This document shows, one piece after another, positions 42,006 to 51,458 of a stretch of 64,000 nt of DNA. Location of the stretch: positions 186,001 to 250,000 of the forward strand of contig JAQVCW010000001.1 in the NCBI GenBank assembly GCA_028689585.1. The letters run 5' to 3'. The DNA is from Lachnospiraceae bacterium. Its GTDB lineage: Bacteria > Bacillota > Clostridia > Lachnospirales > Lachnospiraceae. Within the stretch, counting starts at the first letter, position 1. Every line of letters begins with the position of its first letter. The notes under the pieces were generated by a model. The model ran no database searches. It had not been told where the DNA came from and saw nothing but the letters and a program-made list of their open reading frames with translations. The translations under genes and the position numbers were made by a program.

Positions 42006-43190
42006 TTACTTTGGATAAATGCAGATCTTGGCGCCGGGTTCGGCGGCACGGATGATCTTGATCATGTTGGACCGGCTGACGGCAATGCAGCCCGCAGTGT
42101 AGCCGCTGTTTCCTTTGCAGTGAAGGAAAATGGCGGAACCCTTTTTATAGATGCACTCTTTGTTGTAGTCCAGGAACATGCCGTAAGCGTAGCACTGGGT
42201 ATATTCGATCAGATGCTCTCCATTGTAGCAGTTATGAGGCTTTTTCGTAATATCAACCAACTGGTTATAATAGAGTTCGTCACCGCACCAGTACAGATTA
42301 TTGTTTATCTTGACATAGTCCATCTTTGCCCCGGGATCATTGGCGATTCCATAGGCACTGGTCAGGTTGAAGGTTCCGGTAGGTGTTTTTTTGTCACCCT
42401 CCCTTACTTTGTCAATACCGTTTTTTCCCACTTCGCCGCTGCAGCTAAGTGTCTGCTTCCAGGTAGTGCCCGATTTAGTATACAGGTATACATCGGCACT
42501 GGATCCTCCGGTATACTGCACAAAGATGAGCTGTTTCGTCTTTTTGTCATTACGGTACTGATCCAGCAGCTTTTGCCATTTGGTCTCAGTGACGGTCACT
42601 TTGCATTTCAGGGTATGCACTCCAATCTTAACCTTGATCACTGCGGTTCCCTCCGCCTTTGCTTTTACCTTGCCGCTGCTGCTCACGGCTGCCACCGCCG
42701 TGTTGCTGCTGCTCCAGGTAAGGGCAGAGGTGGTTCCCGTGACCTTCAGCGCAGTGCTTTTCCCTTTTTTCAGCGTCACATACGTCTTGCTGAGGGAAGG
42801 GGCGATGACCTTCACCTTACAGGAGGCTTTTTTCTTTCCTATCTTGACGGTGATCGTAGCCGTTCCCTTGCCCTGAGCCGTGACTTTTCCATTGCTGTTT
42901 ACTGCGGCCACAGATTTTCTGCTGCTTCCCCAGATTCGTTTTCCCGAAATATTGACTGCAGTGGCTTTTAAGGTATAGGTTTTTCCCTTTACCATAATAA
43001 TCGAAGTCTGATTTAATTTCAGTGAGCTTGCCGGCTTCGATGCCCCTGTTTTCACTGCCGTATGCGGACTCAATGCCGCCGTCACCGAATCTGCTGCATC
43101 AGTCTGCACCTGCGCCGCTGCCGGAAGCGCCCACAAACAGATCAGACATCCCAGTATCACCATCAGAACTTTTATATGTTTTCTGCTCAT
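42006..43190 (-). CDS. Secreted L,D-transpeptidase (YkuD) with bacterial Ig-like domains
   Basis: 394 residues. Signal peptide ending at AAAQ near residue 26, two Big_2 Ig-like repeats (about 55-130 and 130-205) of the type SSKVAAVNSNGKVTAKGKGT, then a catalytic domain with H357 and C368 in HCKGNSGYTAGCIAVS, the HxnGxxGC pattern of YkuD. Such enzymes form 3-3 crosslinks in peptidoglycan or attach proteins to it. Neighbour of YesL. Confidence 0.88.
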   Translation of the reverse strand: MSRKHIKVLMVILGCLICLWALPAAAQVQTDAADSVTAALSPHTAVKTGASKPASSLKLNQTSIIMVKGKTYTLKATAVNISGKRIWGSSRKSVAAVNSNGKVTAQGKGTATITVKIGKKKASCKVKVIAPSLSKTYVTLKKGKSTALKVTGTTSALTWSSSNTAVAAVSSSGKVKAKAEGTAVIKVKIGVHTLKCKVTVTETKWQKLLDQYRNDKKTKQLIFVQYTGGSSADVYLYTKSGTTWKQTLSCSGEVGKNGIDKVREGDKKTPTGTFNLTSAYGIANDPGAKMDYVKINNNLYWCGDELYYNQLVDITKKPHNCYNGEHLIEYTQCYAYGMFLDYNKECIYKKGSAIFLHCKGNSGYTAGCIAVSRSNMIKIIRAAEPGAKICIYPK

Positions 43191-43235
43191 ACATCAATTC
43201 CTCCCTTATTTCCCCGGCTTCTTCAGCCTTTTTCT

Positions 43236-43901
43236 TCAGATACGCTCTTCTTTTCCCGCTTCCGCTTCGTCTTCCTCTTTCGGCATCATTTTTTTCAAAA
43301 TTCCGTGCAGAAGAAAACTGTTGAGGAATGCAATCGTGGCAAATCCAAACATGAACCAGAACAGCAGGCCATACCAGAAGGTAGTTCCATTCCACATAGT
43401 GACCACAACGGCTGCCACCACCAGCACGATCATGCTCAGCGTCTTCGGGAAGTTGGCCAGGGAAAGAAGCACCGCATTTTTCAGCGTGTTGCGGATAGAA
43501 TTATAAAATCTGGACTGGAGCGGAAATACATAAAGAAAAATCATCAGCCAGATAATTCCGCCCATATACACCAGAACCCGCATCACCTGAGCCAGCATCC
43601 CCGTCATATTCGACAGCAGGTAAAAATCCAATCCCAGCACTACGGCAAAAAACAGAAGCATAAGCCAGATCAGGGTGGACTGCTTAAAGTTCATCTTAAA
43701 TGCCTTGAAAAAGGATCTTACAATGTAGCCTTCTTCATTGTCCCTCATTTTTAACATCACATAAGAAAGTGAAGTCACCGCCGCACCAATGGTCACCACC
43801 GGAATGCAGCAGATCAGGAAAATAATATTTAAAATCATCATATCTGCCAATCCGGAAAGGAAACGGAAAAGTCCGCCATCCATACTAAACAAATTTTTCA
43901 T
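43236..43901 (-). CDS. DUF624/YesL family membrane protein
   Basis: 221 residues, five hydrophobic helices. The N-terminal region (MDGGLFRFLSGLADMMILNI) and LICCIPVVTIGAAVTSLSYV are typical of YesL, a family linked in Bacilli to sugar-uptake and rhamnogalacturonan operons. Function not established. A basic/acidic C-terminal tail ends the protein. Confidence 0.88.
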   Translation of the reverse strand: MKNLFSMDGGLFRFLSGLADMMILNIIFLICCIPVVTIGAAVTSLSYVMLKMRDNEEGYIVRSFFKAFKMNFKQSTLIWLMLLFFAVVLGLDFYLLSNMTGMLAQVMRVLVYMGGIIWLMIFLYVFPLQSRFYNSIRNTLKNAVLLSLANFPKTLSMIVLVVAAVVVTMWNGTTFWYGLLFWFMFGFATIAFLNSFLLHGILKKMMPKEEDEAEAGKEERI

Positions 43902-43928
43902 AGAGTACCTCCCGTACTTGAGCTTCGT

Positions 43929-43957
43929 CCCATCCTAAATTTGTCTTCGACAAATGG
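43929..43957. repeat. Dispersed small hairpin repeat (CCCATCCT..), copy 1
   Basis: CCCATCCTAAATTTGTC-TTC-GACAAATGGG, a stem-loop between the hydrolase stop and YesL start. A related copy is at 48774. Confidence 0.6.
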
Positions 43958-43966
43958 GGCGGCGGC

Positions 43967-44902
43967 TTATTTTTTCAGACTGGCGGAAAGCCAGTTCCAT
44001 ATATCCTGATAAACATCCTGACGATTCAGTTCATTCAGGATTTCATGGCGGTCATTGGGATAAAGCCTGCATTCTACCAGCTTCATCCCGACAGCGCGAA
44101 ACGCTACCGCCGTTCTCTTCACGCCAAGTCCAAAATTGCCCACAGGATCCTCTTCCCCCGCCACAAACAGCACCGGAAGCCCCTTTGGCATTTTCAGCAG
44201 ATTTTTCGTATCGCATAAGTAATTCAGTCCCAGAAACAGATTGTAGTACGCGTTCAAAGTAAATATGAACTGAGTCCGTCTGTCCCTCCGGTAAGCATCC
44301 ACCGCTGCAGCATCCCTGGTAAGCCAGTCATCGGGGGTGCGCCCCGGCTCAAATTTTTTGTTGTAGCTTCCCAATGCCTGCCGGTTCACAAAGCTGCTGC
44401 GGTAGTTCCAGCCCTTGAACTGTGCCAGAACCTTGCACAGCAGCATACCAAAACGCACCTCCAGCTTCGAATGCCATGCCGTTCCGCAGATGACGGCACC
44501 GGTCAGTTTGCTTCCATACATGCACAGATACTGTCTCGCCAGAAAAGATCCCATGCTGTGCCCAAGAAGGAAATAGGGCAGTCCCGGATATTTTTCCTGC
44601 ATCATAAGCTGCAGCTCCCGGATATCCGCGATCAGCATTTTGTTTCCGTTTTTTTCTGCAAAATATCCATAGCAGGAATCTGACCGGACAGAAGCGCCAT
44701 GCCCCAGATGATCATTGCCAACCACCAGAATACCCCTGGTATTCATGAATTTAGCAAAATGATCATAGCGGTCGATAAATTCCAGCATACCGTGGGAAAT
44801 CTGAAGAATCCCCCGGAGTTCTCCCTCCGGTATCCATTCGATCGCATGGATCTTTGTCACACCATCTGCCGATGGGTAGGTAAAATGTCTGACTTCGGAC
44901 AT
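43967..44902 (-). CDS. Alpha/beta hydrolase, lysophospholipase-like
   Basis: 311 residues. Nucleophile elbow GHSMG with S116, oxyanion-side SHGMLE at 36-41, catalytic Asp in GEEDPVG and His in NDRHEILNE near the C-terminus. The sequence fits the Hydrolase_4 / monoacylglycerol lipase group (PldB-like). No signal peptide, so cytoplasmic. Starts 19 bases after the rsmA stop and may be co-transcribed. Confidence 0.88.
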   Translation of the reverse strand: MSEVRHFTYPSADGVTKIHAIEWIPEGELRGILQISHGMLEFIDRYDHFAKFMNTRGILVVGNDHLGHGASVRSDSCYGYFAEKNGNKMLIADIRELQLMMQEKYPGLPYFLLGHSMGSFLARQYLCMYGSKLTGAVICGTAWHSKLEVRFGMLLCKVLAQFKGWNYRSSFVNRQALGSYNKKFEPGRTPDDWLTRDAAAVDAYRRDRRTQFIFTLNAYYNLFLGLNYLCDTKNLLKMPKGLPVLFVAGEEDPVGNFGLGVKRTAVAFRAVGMKLVECRLYPNDRHEILNELNRQDVYQDIWNWLSASLKK

Positions 44903-44921
44903 GAATTTTCCTCCTTAAAAC

Positions 44922-45779
44922 TCAGCACAATAAATCAGTGAGCTTTGCAAACTGTTCCAGTGTCAGTGCCTCTCCCCGTATATTCTCTGAAAATCCGGCG
45001 CTGTGCAGCGCCTCGATAATCTCAGCCTTAGAATAGGGAATCTCCGGTGAATTGTTCAGTCCGTTCACCAGGGTTTTTCTTCTCTGATTAAAAGAAGCGC
45101 GAATCATTTTAAAAAGCATATTTTCATTTTTCACCTGAACCGGAGGTATCTCATGTTTTGTCAGGCGAATTACCGCGCTGCCAATCTTGGGCCTGGGCAT
45201 AAAACAGTTGGGCGGTACATTGGCAGCGATATACGGTACTGCGTAATACTGCACAGCCAGAGACAACGCACCGTAATCCTTGGTCCCCGGCCCTGCCTGC
45301 ATCCGCTCTGCCACTTCCTTCTGCACCATGACCGTAATGCTGGTCACCGGGACATGCTTTTCAAAAAGGCTCATGATAATGGGAGTGGTAATATAATAGG
45401 GCAGATTCGCCACGATCTTTACTGGCCTTCCATTGTTGTGCTTCCGGACGATCTCCTCCAGATCCACCTTCAGAATATCCTGATTGATCACTGTCACATT
45501 GGGATATTCCTTCAGGGTATCCTCCAGAATAGGAATCAGCATTTTATCGATTTCCACCGATATGACTTCCCCGGCCGCCTCTGCCAGATACTGAGTCAGT
45601 GTCCCGATCCCCGGTCCGATTTCCACAACGCAGTCATCCTTAGTAATTTCCGCCGCCGCGATAATCTTATCCAGCACTCTTGCATCGATCAGAAAATTCT
45701 GACCAAATTTTTTCTGAAAAGCAAATTCATATTTTTTAATTACTTCTATTGTTTTCTGTGGATTCGATAATTTCTCCAT
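44922..45779 (-). CDS. rsmA: 16S rRNA (adenine1518/1519-N6)-dimethyltransferase
   Basis: 285 residues, also called KsgA. N-terminal KKFGQNFLID, SAM loop VVEIGPGIGTLTQYLA, and the catalytic NLPYYITTPI. It dimethylates two adenines in the 3' end hairpin of 16S rRNA during 30S maturation. Located with tatD and metG, as in B. subtilis metS-yabD-yabE-rnmV-ksgA, though yabE and rnmV are missing between them. Confidence 0.95.
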   Translation of the reverse strand: MEKLSNPQKTIEVIKKYEFAFQKKFGQNFLIDARVLDKIIAAAEITKDDCVVEIGPGIGTLTQYLAEAAGEVISVEIDKMLIPILEDTLKEYPNVTVINQDILKVDLEEIVRKHNNGRPVKIVANLPYYITTPIIMSLFEKHVPVTSITVMVQKEVAERMQAGPGTKDYGALSLAVQYYAVPYIAANVPPNCFMPRPKIGSAVIRLTKHEIPPVQVKNENMLFKMIRASFNQRRKTLVNGLNNSPEIPYSKAEIIEALHSAGFSENIRGEALTLEQFAKLTDLLC

Positions 45780-45920
45780 ATATCCCCTTACTGTTTTTCT
45801 TGAACACCTCTGCGCGTTTGCCCCAGGGTGCCGTTTCTCCTGCCCCTTGTCCCGGCGGTCGTGTCAAGGACGCCCCTGCGCAGAGGAAGCCTCCTGACCG
45901 CCTGACTTCACCGGGAAAGC

Positions 45921-46685
45921 TCAAAGCCGGTACAGATTCTTTGCATTTTCATATACGATATCTTCCACACGCTGTACTGTCAGGCCTTTGATCCTGGCAA
46001 TCTCTTCCAGGACATAGCTTAGATTTCTGGAATCGTTGCGCTCCCCCCGAAACGGCTCCGGCGCCAGATAAGGACTGTCCGTCTCTGTCACCAGATACTC
46101 CAGCGGAATATCCATAACAATCTGCTTCAGCATCCTGGAATTTTTGAAGGTCACCACACCGCCGATGCCGATATAATAGCCCATTCTCACATATTCCCGG
46201 GCCATTTCCAGGGAGCCGGAAAAACAGTGGATCACGCCGCCGGTACTGCCTGCATGTTCCCTTTTCATAATATCAAAGGTATCCCGGGCCGCTTCACGGC
46301 TGTGAATATTCACCGGAAGGTCCACTTCCTTTGCCAGATGAAGCTGTTCTATGAACCATTTCTGCTGATCCTCTCTGGGCTCAACGTCCCAGTGATAATC
46401 CAGCCCGATCTCTCCCACAGCCACGGTCTTTTCCAGCATACACTGGCTGTGCAGAAATTCCAGCACTTCCCCGCTCATGCTGCCCGCCTCATCCGGATGG
46501 ATTCCTGCTGCCGCGTAGATAAAAGAATAACGGGAGGAAAGCGCCACGCTCTCCTTTACCCCCTTCAGGCTGGCACCTACATTCACGATGCAGCCCACAT
46601 TATTATCTCTCATTGAAGACAGGACTTCTTCTCTGTCCCCATCAAATGCCTCATCATCATAATGGGCATGCGTATCAAATATCAT
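45921..46685 (-). CDS. TatD family metal-dependent DNase
   Basis: 254 residues. Metal ligands in FDTHAHYDDEAF (first HxH), the GEIGLDYHWD segment, VNIHSREA, IHCFSGSLE and TETDSPYLAPEPFRGERNDS. TatD proteins are 3'-5' exonucleases/AP-endonuclease-like hydrolases. It lies directly downstream of metG, as yabD does. Confidence 0.94.
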   Translation of the reverse strand: MIFDTHAHYDDEAFDGDREEVLSSMRDNNVGCIVNVGASLKGVKESVALSSRYSFIYAAAGIHPDEAGSMSGEVLEFLHSQCMLEKTVAVGEIGLDYHWDVEPREDQQKWFIEQLHLAKEVDLPVNIHSREAARDTFDIMKREHAGSTGGVIHCFSGSLEMAREYVRMGYYIGIGGVVTFKNSRMLKQIVMDIPLEYLVTETDSPYLAPEPFRGERNDSRNLSYVLEEIARIKGLTVQRVEDIVYENAKNLYRL

Positions 46686-46775
46686 GATTGTTTTCCTCGA
46701 TTCACGTCACTAATATTTAAATTTTTTTGTTTCTGCTTTTGCTGTCATCATCACAGAAAGCGGCCAGCTCCTGCT

Positions 46776-48737
46776 TCAGCAGATTTCTGCGCCGGCAGGC
46801 ATTTTCTTCTCCGGCGTCATCAGCGCCAGTTCTCCCTGCTCATCCTCTGCGCACAGCAGCATCCCTTCTGAGAGCACACCTGCTAGCTTTGCCGGTTTCA
46901 GGTTCACCAGAACCATTACCTTCTTTCCTACCATCTCTTCCGCGCTGTAGTGCCCCTTGATGCCGGATACGATCTGCTTTACCTGGCTGCCGATTCTCAC
47001 CTGAGAGCACAGAAGCTTTTTGGATTTTTTCACTTCCTCGCAGGCAATGATCTCGCCCACCTGGAACTGAAGCTTTTCAAAATCATCAAAGGTAATTTCC
47101 GGCTTCGCCTCAATATCGATCAGGCTGTCACCTTCCGGCTCCTCCGCTTTTTCCTCCGGCGCCTGGGGATGCAGCTCCTCCACCTTCGCCAGCACTTCCC
47201 TCAAGTCCAGTCTTGCAAAGAGAATTTCCGGTTTTTCAGTCACTTTGGTACCGGATACGTACTGACCATATTCGCCCATGGCATCCAGCCCACGCTTTTT
47301 CCCATTGATCTGAGCCAGGATCTTTTCTGAGGTTTCCGGCATAAAGGCTTCCAGCAGCTCTGCGCCAATGGCAATGCATTCCGTCAGGTTATACAGCACT
47401 TCTGCCAGGCGGTCCTGCTTTGCCTCGTCCTTCGCCAGAGCCCATGGCATCGTCTCATCAATATATTTGTTGCAGCGTTTGAACAGTACAAAAATTTCTG
47501 TGATCGCATCTGCCACACGCAGCTCATCCATGCTGGCCGCCACCTTCTTTGGTGTCTCCAGTGCAGTCTCCTGCAGTTGTGCGTCCACCTCCCCGATGGC
47601 ACCGGTCCGTTTTACCACACCGCCGAAATACTTATTGGTCATGGAAATGGTACGGTTCACCAGATTGCCCAGGGTGTTTGCCAGGTCTGAATTCAGACGC
47701 TCCACCATCAGCTCCCAGGAAATCACGCCGTCATTTTCAAACGGCATCTCATGCAGCACGAAATAACGCACCGCGTCCACGCCGAAAAAGTCCACCAGTT
47801 CATCTGCATACAGCACATTCCCCTTGGATTTGCTCATCTTTCCGTCACCCTGAAGCAGCCACGGATGTCCAAATACCTGCTTTGGCAGCGGCAGATCCAG
47901 CGCCATCAGGAAAATCGGCCAGTAAATCGTATGGAAACGGATAATATCCTTTCCGATCAGATGCAGGTCAGCGGGCCAGTCCTTAACGAACTGCTCTGTA
48001 GAACTGCCGCCGCAGTCATATCCAATTCCGGTGATGTAGTTGGTCAGCGCATCCAGCCATACATAGGTCACATGCTTCGGATCAAAGGTAACCGGAATTC
48101 CCCACTGGAACGTAGTTCTGGATACACACAGATCCTGCAGTCCAGGAAGCAGGAAGTTGTTCATCATTTCATTTTTTCTGGATACCGGCTGGATAAATTC
48201 CGGATGGGTGTTGATGTGCTCAATCAGCCGATCCGCATATTTGCTCATTTTGAAGAAATAAGCCTCTTCCCTGGCCGGAGTCACTGGGCGTCCGCAGTCC
48301 GGACATTTTCCGTCCACGAGCTGAGACTCGGTAAAAAAGGACTCACAGGGCATACAGTACATTCCTTCATAATATCCCTTGTAGATATCCCCCTGATCGT
48401 ACAGCTTTTTGAAGATCTTCTGAACCTGTCTTTCATGCTCCTCGTCGGTAGTGCGCATAAATTTATCATAAGAGGTGTTCATCAGATCCCAGATCCGCCG
48501 GATCTCTCCTGCTGCCTGATCCACGAACTCCTTCGGTGTCACCCCGGCTTCCTTCGCCTTCAGTTCAATTTTCTGTCCGTGCTCATCCGTACCGGTCTGA
48601 AAGAACACATCATAGCCCTGTTCTCTGTGAAAACGGGCAATGCTGTCCGCCAGCACAATCTCATAGGTGTTTCCGATATGGGGTTTGCCGGATGCGTAGG
48701 CAATTGCGGTAGTCATATAGTATTTTTTCTTTTCCAT
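46776..48737 (-). CDS. metG: Methionyl-tRNA synthetase
   Basis: About 653 residues from ATG 48737 (MEKKKYYMTTAIAYASGKPH), with GAGGA upstream; the longer frame runs back into the leader. HIGN at 20-23, zinc-knuckle cysteines in CMPCESFF and CPDCGRPV, KMSKS at about 300 (GKMSKSKGNVLY), and a C-terminal Arc1p/EMAP-like tRNA-binding domain from about residue 545. Regulated by a T-box leader; charges both initiator and elongator tRNA-Met. Confidence 0.96.
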   Translation of the reverse strand: MEKKKYYMTTAIAYASGKPHIGNTYEIVLADSIARFHREQGYDVFFQTGTDEHGQKIELKAKEAGVTPKEFVDQAAGEIRRIWDLMNTSYDKFMRTTDEEHERQVQKIFKKLYDQGDIYKGYYEGMYCMPCESFFTESQLVDGKCPDCGRPVTPAREEAYFFKMSKYADRLIEHINTHPEFIQPVSRKNEMMNNFLLPGLQDLCVSRTTFQWGIPVTFDPKHVTYVWLDALTNYITGIGYDCGGSSTEQFVKDWPADLHLIGKDIIRFHTIYWPIFLMALDLPLPKQVFGHPWLLQGDGKMSKSKGNVLYADELVDFFGVDAVRYFVLHEMPFENDGVISWELMVERLNSDLANTLGNLVNRTISMTNKYFGGVVKRTGAIGEVDAQLQETALETPKKVAASMDELRVADAITEIFVLFKRCNKYIDETMPWALAKDEAKQDRLAEVLYNLTECIAIGAELLEAFMPETSEKILAQINGKKRGLDAMGEYGQYVSGTKVTEKPEILFARLDLREVLAKVEELHPQAPEEKAEEPEGDSLIDIEAKPEITFDDFEKLQFQVGEIIACEEVKKSKKLLCSQVRIGSQVKQIVSGIKGHYSAEEMVGKKVMVLVNLKPAKLAGVLSEGMLLCAEDEQGELALMTPEKKMPAGAEIC

Positions 48738-48773
48738 CTTTTTCAGTCCTCTTCTTTCTGCTAAAATCATCAG

Positions 48774-48802
48774 CCCATCCTGAATTTGCCTTCGGCAAAT
48801 GG
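48774..48802. repeat. Dispersed small hairpin repeat (CCCATCCT..), copy 2
   Basis: CCCATCCTGAATTTGCC-TTC-GGCAAATGG, in the metG leader after the T-box terminator stem and before the start codon. Confidence 0.6.
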
Positions 48803-48826
48803 TCTGACACAATCCTTGAATCTAAC

Positions 48827-49183
48827 AAAGCCTGCCTTCTAATCTTAACATCAGAAGACAGGCTTTTCGTCCCGTGGTACCACTTCTCTTTATTTTCGCC
48901 AGGCCGCAATACTGCTGACTGCCGAAAACCTCATTGAATACAGACCGGTTCTTTCTCTGCACAAAGCCGCAAGGCTTATGCATCGGCCGCAGGTGCGGGC
49001 CCTGTTCTGCATCTTTCGCTGTAACAGGCGAATCCTGTCATATCCTTACCTGATCAGGCTCAGATACACCCCTCCGAAGCCATGTTCTATTTCCTTCTCT
49101 GTATCCCTCTCATCTGACGGGAATTCTCTGTAACAGGTCCGAAAATATACTCTTTTCATCACCGGGTTGTGAAGCTTTTAATT
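48827..49183 (-). promoter_or_regulatory. T-box riboswitch of metG
   Basis: The leader carries the T-box sequence AAGTGGTACCACGGGA (minus strand, 48884-48869), followed by a 14-bp terminator stem AAAGCCTGTCTTCT / AGAAGGCAGGCTTT (48865-48852 with 48840-48827). Near the 5' end GAAAAGAGTA (about 49150) is the usual conserved start. An ATG within GAACATGGC at 49083-49081 is a plausible specifier codon, matching methionine. Uncharged tRNA-Met would favour the antiterminator. Confidence 0.85.
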
Positions 49184-49189
49184 GTTTCA

Positions 49190-49218
49190 AGGCTAACACA
49201 TCCGCCATTTTCTGTCAA
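49190..49218 (-). promoter_or_regulatory. metG leader promoter
   Basis: -35 TTGACA (49218-49213), 17-base spacer, -10 TAGCCT (49195-49190). Transcription would start near 49183, before the T-box. Confidence 0.65.
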
Positions 49219-49261
49219 GGTGATTCCACCTGTTATTTCGCATGTTCTGTTCGCATGTTCT

Positions 49262-49540
49262 GTTACCGTTCAGCCTTTTACTTGACTCACAGCTTTCGGG
49301 CGGCTGCCCCAGGTATGCTGCAGGTGCATTTGCAGAAAGGCTAAGCATCTTGGGTTCCACAAGGTGTTCCATGGGAATTGGGAGCCATTTGTTTGAACCG
49401 AAGGTGAGTTATGGCTCCCAATTCCTGCTTTTGGAACACCTTGCGGAAGCCTTAGATGCTCTTGGCTTTCGAAACAGCACAGGCAGCATACCTGGGGCAG
49501 CAGCCCGAAAAGCGTCCTCATGCCAAGGCTGAGCTGTAAC
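49262..49540. repeat. 279-bp long palindromic element
   Basis: Outer arms GTTACCGTTCAGCCTT / AAGGCTGAGCTGTAAC; then CTTTCGGGCGGCTGCC / the matching right side; then nested pairs around AAGCATCTTGGG and GGGAATTGGGAGCCAT / ATGGCTCCCAATTCC in the apex. Flanked by repeated ATGTTCTGTT words (twice left, once right). Related to the 77-bp copy at 61310. Lies between the metG leader and the DUF885 gene; no gene in the 48738-49616 gap. Confidence 0.85.
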
Positions 49541-49616
49541 ATGTTTTTATATGTTCTGTTCTAAATTCCGGGCTTTCCAAATAAACTACTGATGAGACCT
49601 TCCTCTGGAGCTTATC

Positions 49617-51392
49617 ATGAAAACCCCTCTTTTTTCCACTATGCCTGCTTTCTTTCATCGAAAGGCCATGATCGGTCTGAGCTCTCTTCTTCTGGCGGCG
49701 CTGATCTGTATGCTTGTGATATTTTCTCCTGCCCCGCTCACGCAGAATGACCGTTTTGATCAATATACAGACCAGATTTTCCGTTCCGAAGTCTGCGGCA
49801 ATACCATCAGTCTCCACTATACACTGTCCAATCCTTCCTCCTATGGGATAGAGGAATATCCCATCACCCTCGGGAGTCTGGACGCAGCCACTTACACCGC
49901 CTCTTCGGCCACTCTGGAAAATTACCTGAATGCGCTGCAGAACTTTAACCGGGAGGAGCTGTCCCCGGAAAATCAACTGACTTTTGATATTCTGACCGAA
50001 TATCTGAAGACCGAAAAAGAAGGAGCGGATTTTTATCTCTATGATGAGCCGCTGAGTCCTGCCCTGGGCATTCAGGCCCAGCTTCCGGTGCTTCTGGCGG
50101 AATATACCTTCCGTACCAGACAGGATATCGAAGATTATCTGGCTCTCCTGACGCGGATCCCGGATTATTTTCAATCCATCATCCATTATGAAAAGGAGAA
50201 ATCAAAAGCCGGACTTTTTATGAATGACAGTTGTGTCAACGCAGTTTTGGAACAGTGCAGCGCCTTTCTCCAGAGCGGCAGTGAAAACTGTCTGCGCCAG
50301 ACTTTCAAGGAGGAAATCGATGCCTTTACCAATCTGACCGCCGATGAAAAGATCTCCTTTAAAAAACAAAATGAAGAAATTCTGGAAGCCTATGTACTGC
50401 CTGCTTATCAGAATCTGGTGCAGGAGCTGGCAAAGCTGCTGGGCAGCGGCACCAACAAAGGCGGACTGTGCTCTTTTCCGAAGGGCAAAGCCTATTATAC
50501 TTATCTGGTACATAGCGAGACCGGGGATGCTTCTTCTATCGAAGATATCGAAGCGCGCATCAAAAAGGAAATCATTTCCGTTTATCAGGATATCCAGCAG
50601 CTTATGAATTCCAGCACAGGCTCCGCCGCCCTGGAGGATACCTCCGGCCAGCCTCCGGCCGAAATCCTCTCCGGCCTTCAGCAGAAGATCGGTGCTGATT
50701 TCCCGGCTGCTCCCCAGGTGTCCTGCGAAGTCAAATATGTTCCGGAAGCGCTGCAAAACTATTTAAGTCCCGCTTTTTATCTGATCCCGCCCATTGATGA
50801 TTACGCCAACAACGTAATCTATATCAATCCGGCCAGCAATTATAATGCTCTGGAGCTCTACACCACCCTGGCTCACGAAGGCTATCCCGGCCATCTCTAC
50901 CAGACCACCACCTTCGAAGCCACAAATCCCAGTCCCCTGCGCAGTATTCTGAACTTTGGCGGGTACACGGAGGGCTGGGCCACCTATGTGGAAATGTATT
51001 CCTATTCCACCTGGAACCAGAATCCCGGTCTGGCTCAATTATATCAGAAGGACCGTTCCTTTATGCTGGGGCTGGCCTCTCTCCTGGACATCGGCATCCA
51101 TTACCACGGCTACAGCCGCAGCGAAGTAGCCGGCTTTCTGGGCCGCTTTGGCATCCTGGAGGAAAATTCCAATGCATTGTACGACAACATCCTGGAAGCG
51201 CCCGCCAATTATCTGAAATATTATGTGGGATATCTGAACTTTCTGGATCTGCAGACCTGGATGAGACAGCAGCTCGGGGACTCTTTTTCCCTGAAGGAAT
51301 ATCATGCCCGGGTGCTGAATATCGGCCCCTGCAGCTTTTCTGTTCTGAAAGAATATCTGATGAATGGGGCGTATCTGCGCAGCATTGCGTAA
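49617..51392 (+). CDS. DUF885 family zinc-metallopeptidase-like protein
   Basis: 591 residues. An N-terminal hydrophobic segment (about 18-38) anchors or exports it. The DUF885 core has the metal-binding motif HEGYPGH (H420, E421, H426) and a later conserved TEGWATYVEMYSY, where Glu is the expected third ligand. Family members are thought to be peptidases, but most are uncharacterised. GGAG precedes ATG 49617. Monocistronic; convergent with degV. Confidence 0.85.
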   Translation: MKTPLFSTMPAFFHRKAMIGLSSLLLAALICMLVIFSPAPLTQNDRFDQYTDQIFRSEVCGNTISLHYTLSNPSSYGIEEYPITLGSLDAATYTASSATLENYLNALQNFNREELSPENQLTFDILTEYLKTEKEGADFYLYDEPLSPALGIQAQLPVLLAEYTFRTRQDIEDYLALLTRIPDYFQSIIHYEKEKSKAGLFMNDSCVNAVLEQCSAFLQSGSENCLRQTFKEEIDAFTNLTADEKISFKKQNEEILEAYVLPAYQNLVQELAKLLGSGTNKGGLCSFPKGKAYYTYLVHSETGDASSIEDIEARIKKEIISVYQDIQQLMNSSTGSAALEDTSGQPPAEILSGLQQKIGADFPAAPQVSCEVKYVPEALQNYLSPAFYLIPPIDDYANNVIYINPASNYNALELYTTLAHEGYPGHLYQTTTFEATNPSPLRSILNFGGYTEGWATYVEMYSYSTWNQNPGLAQLYQKDRSFMLGLASLLDIGIHYHGYSRSEVAGFLGRFGILEENSNALYDNILEAPANYLKYYVGYLNFLDLQTWMRQQLGDSFSLKEYHARVLNIGPCSFSVLKEYLMNGAYLRSIA

Positions 51393-51398
51393 GCTTCA

Positions 51399-51425
51399 GG
51401 AATGCCTCTGCGTTCGCTGCGAGGC
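51399..51425. repeat. Dispersed GAAYGC..GCGTTC hairpin repeat, copy 2
   Basis: GAATGC-CTCT-GCGTTC then GCTGCGAGG, seven bases after the DUF885 stop. The T:G pair keeps the stem. Confidence 0.5.
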
Positions 51426-51458
51426 CATGTTCTGCACGCTTCTGCTTCTGCTGCGCTC

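Noticed and set aside
41976-42971. Plus-strand ORF of 331 codons
   Set aside because: Antisense to the L,D-transpeptidase gene with its intact catalytic motif.
47751-48764. Plus-strand ORF of 337 codons
   Set aside because: Antisense to metG.
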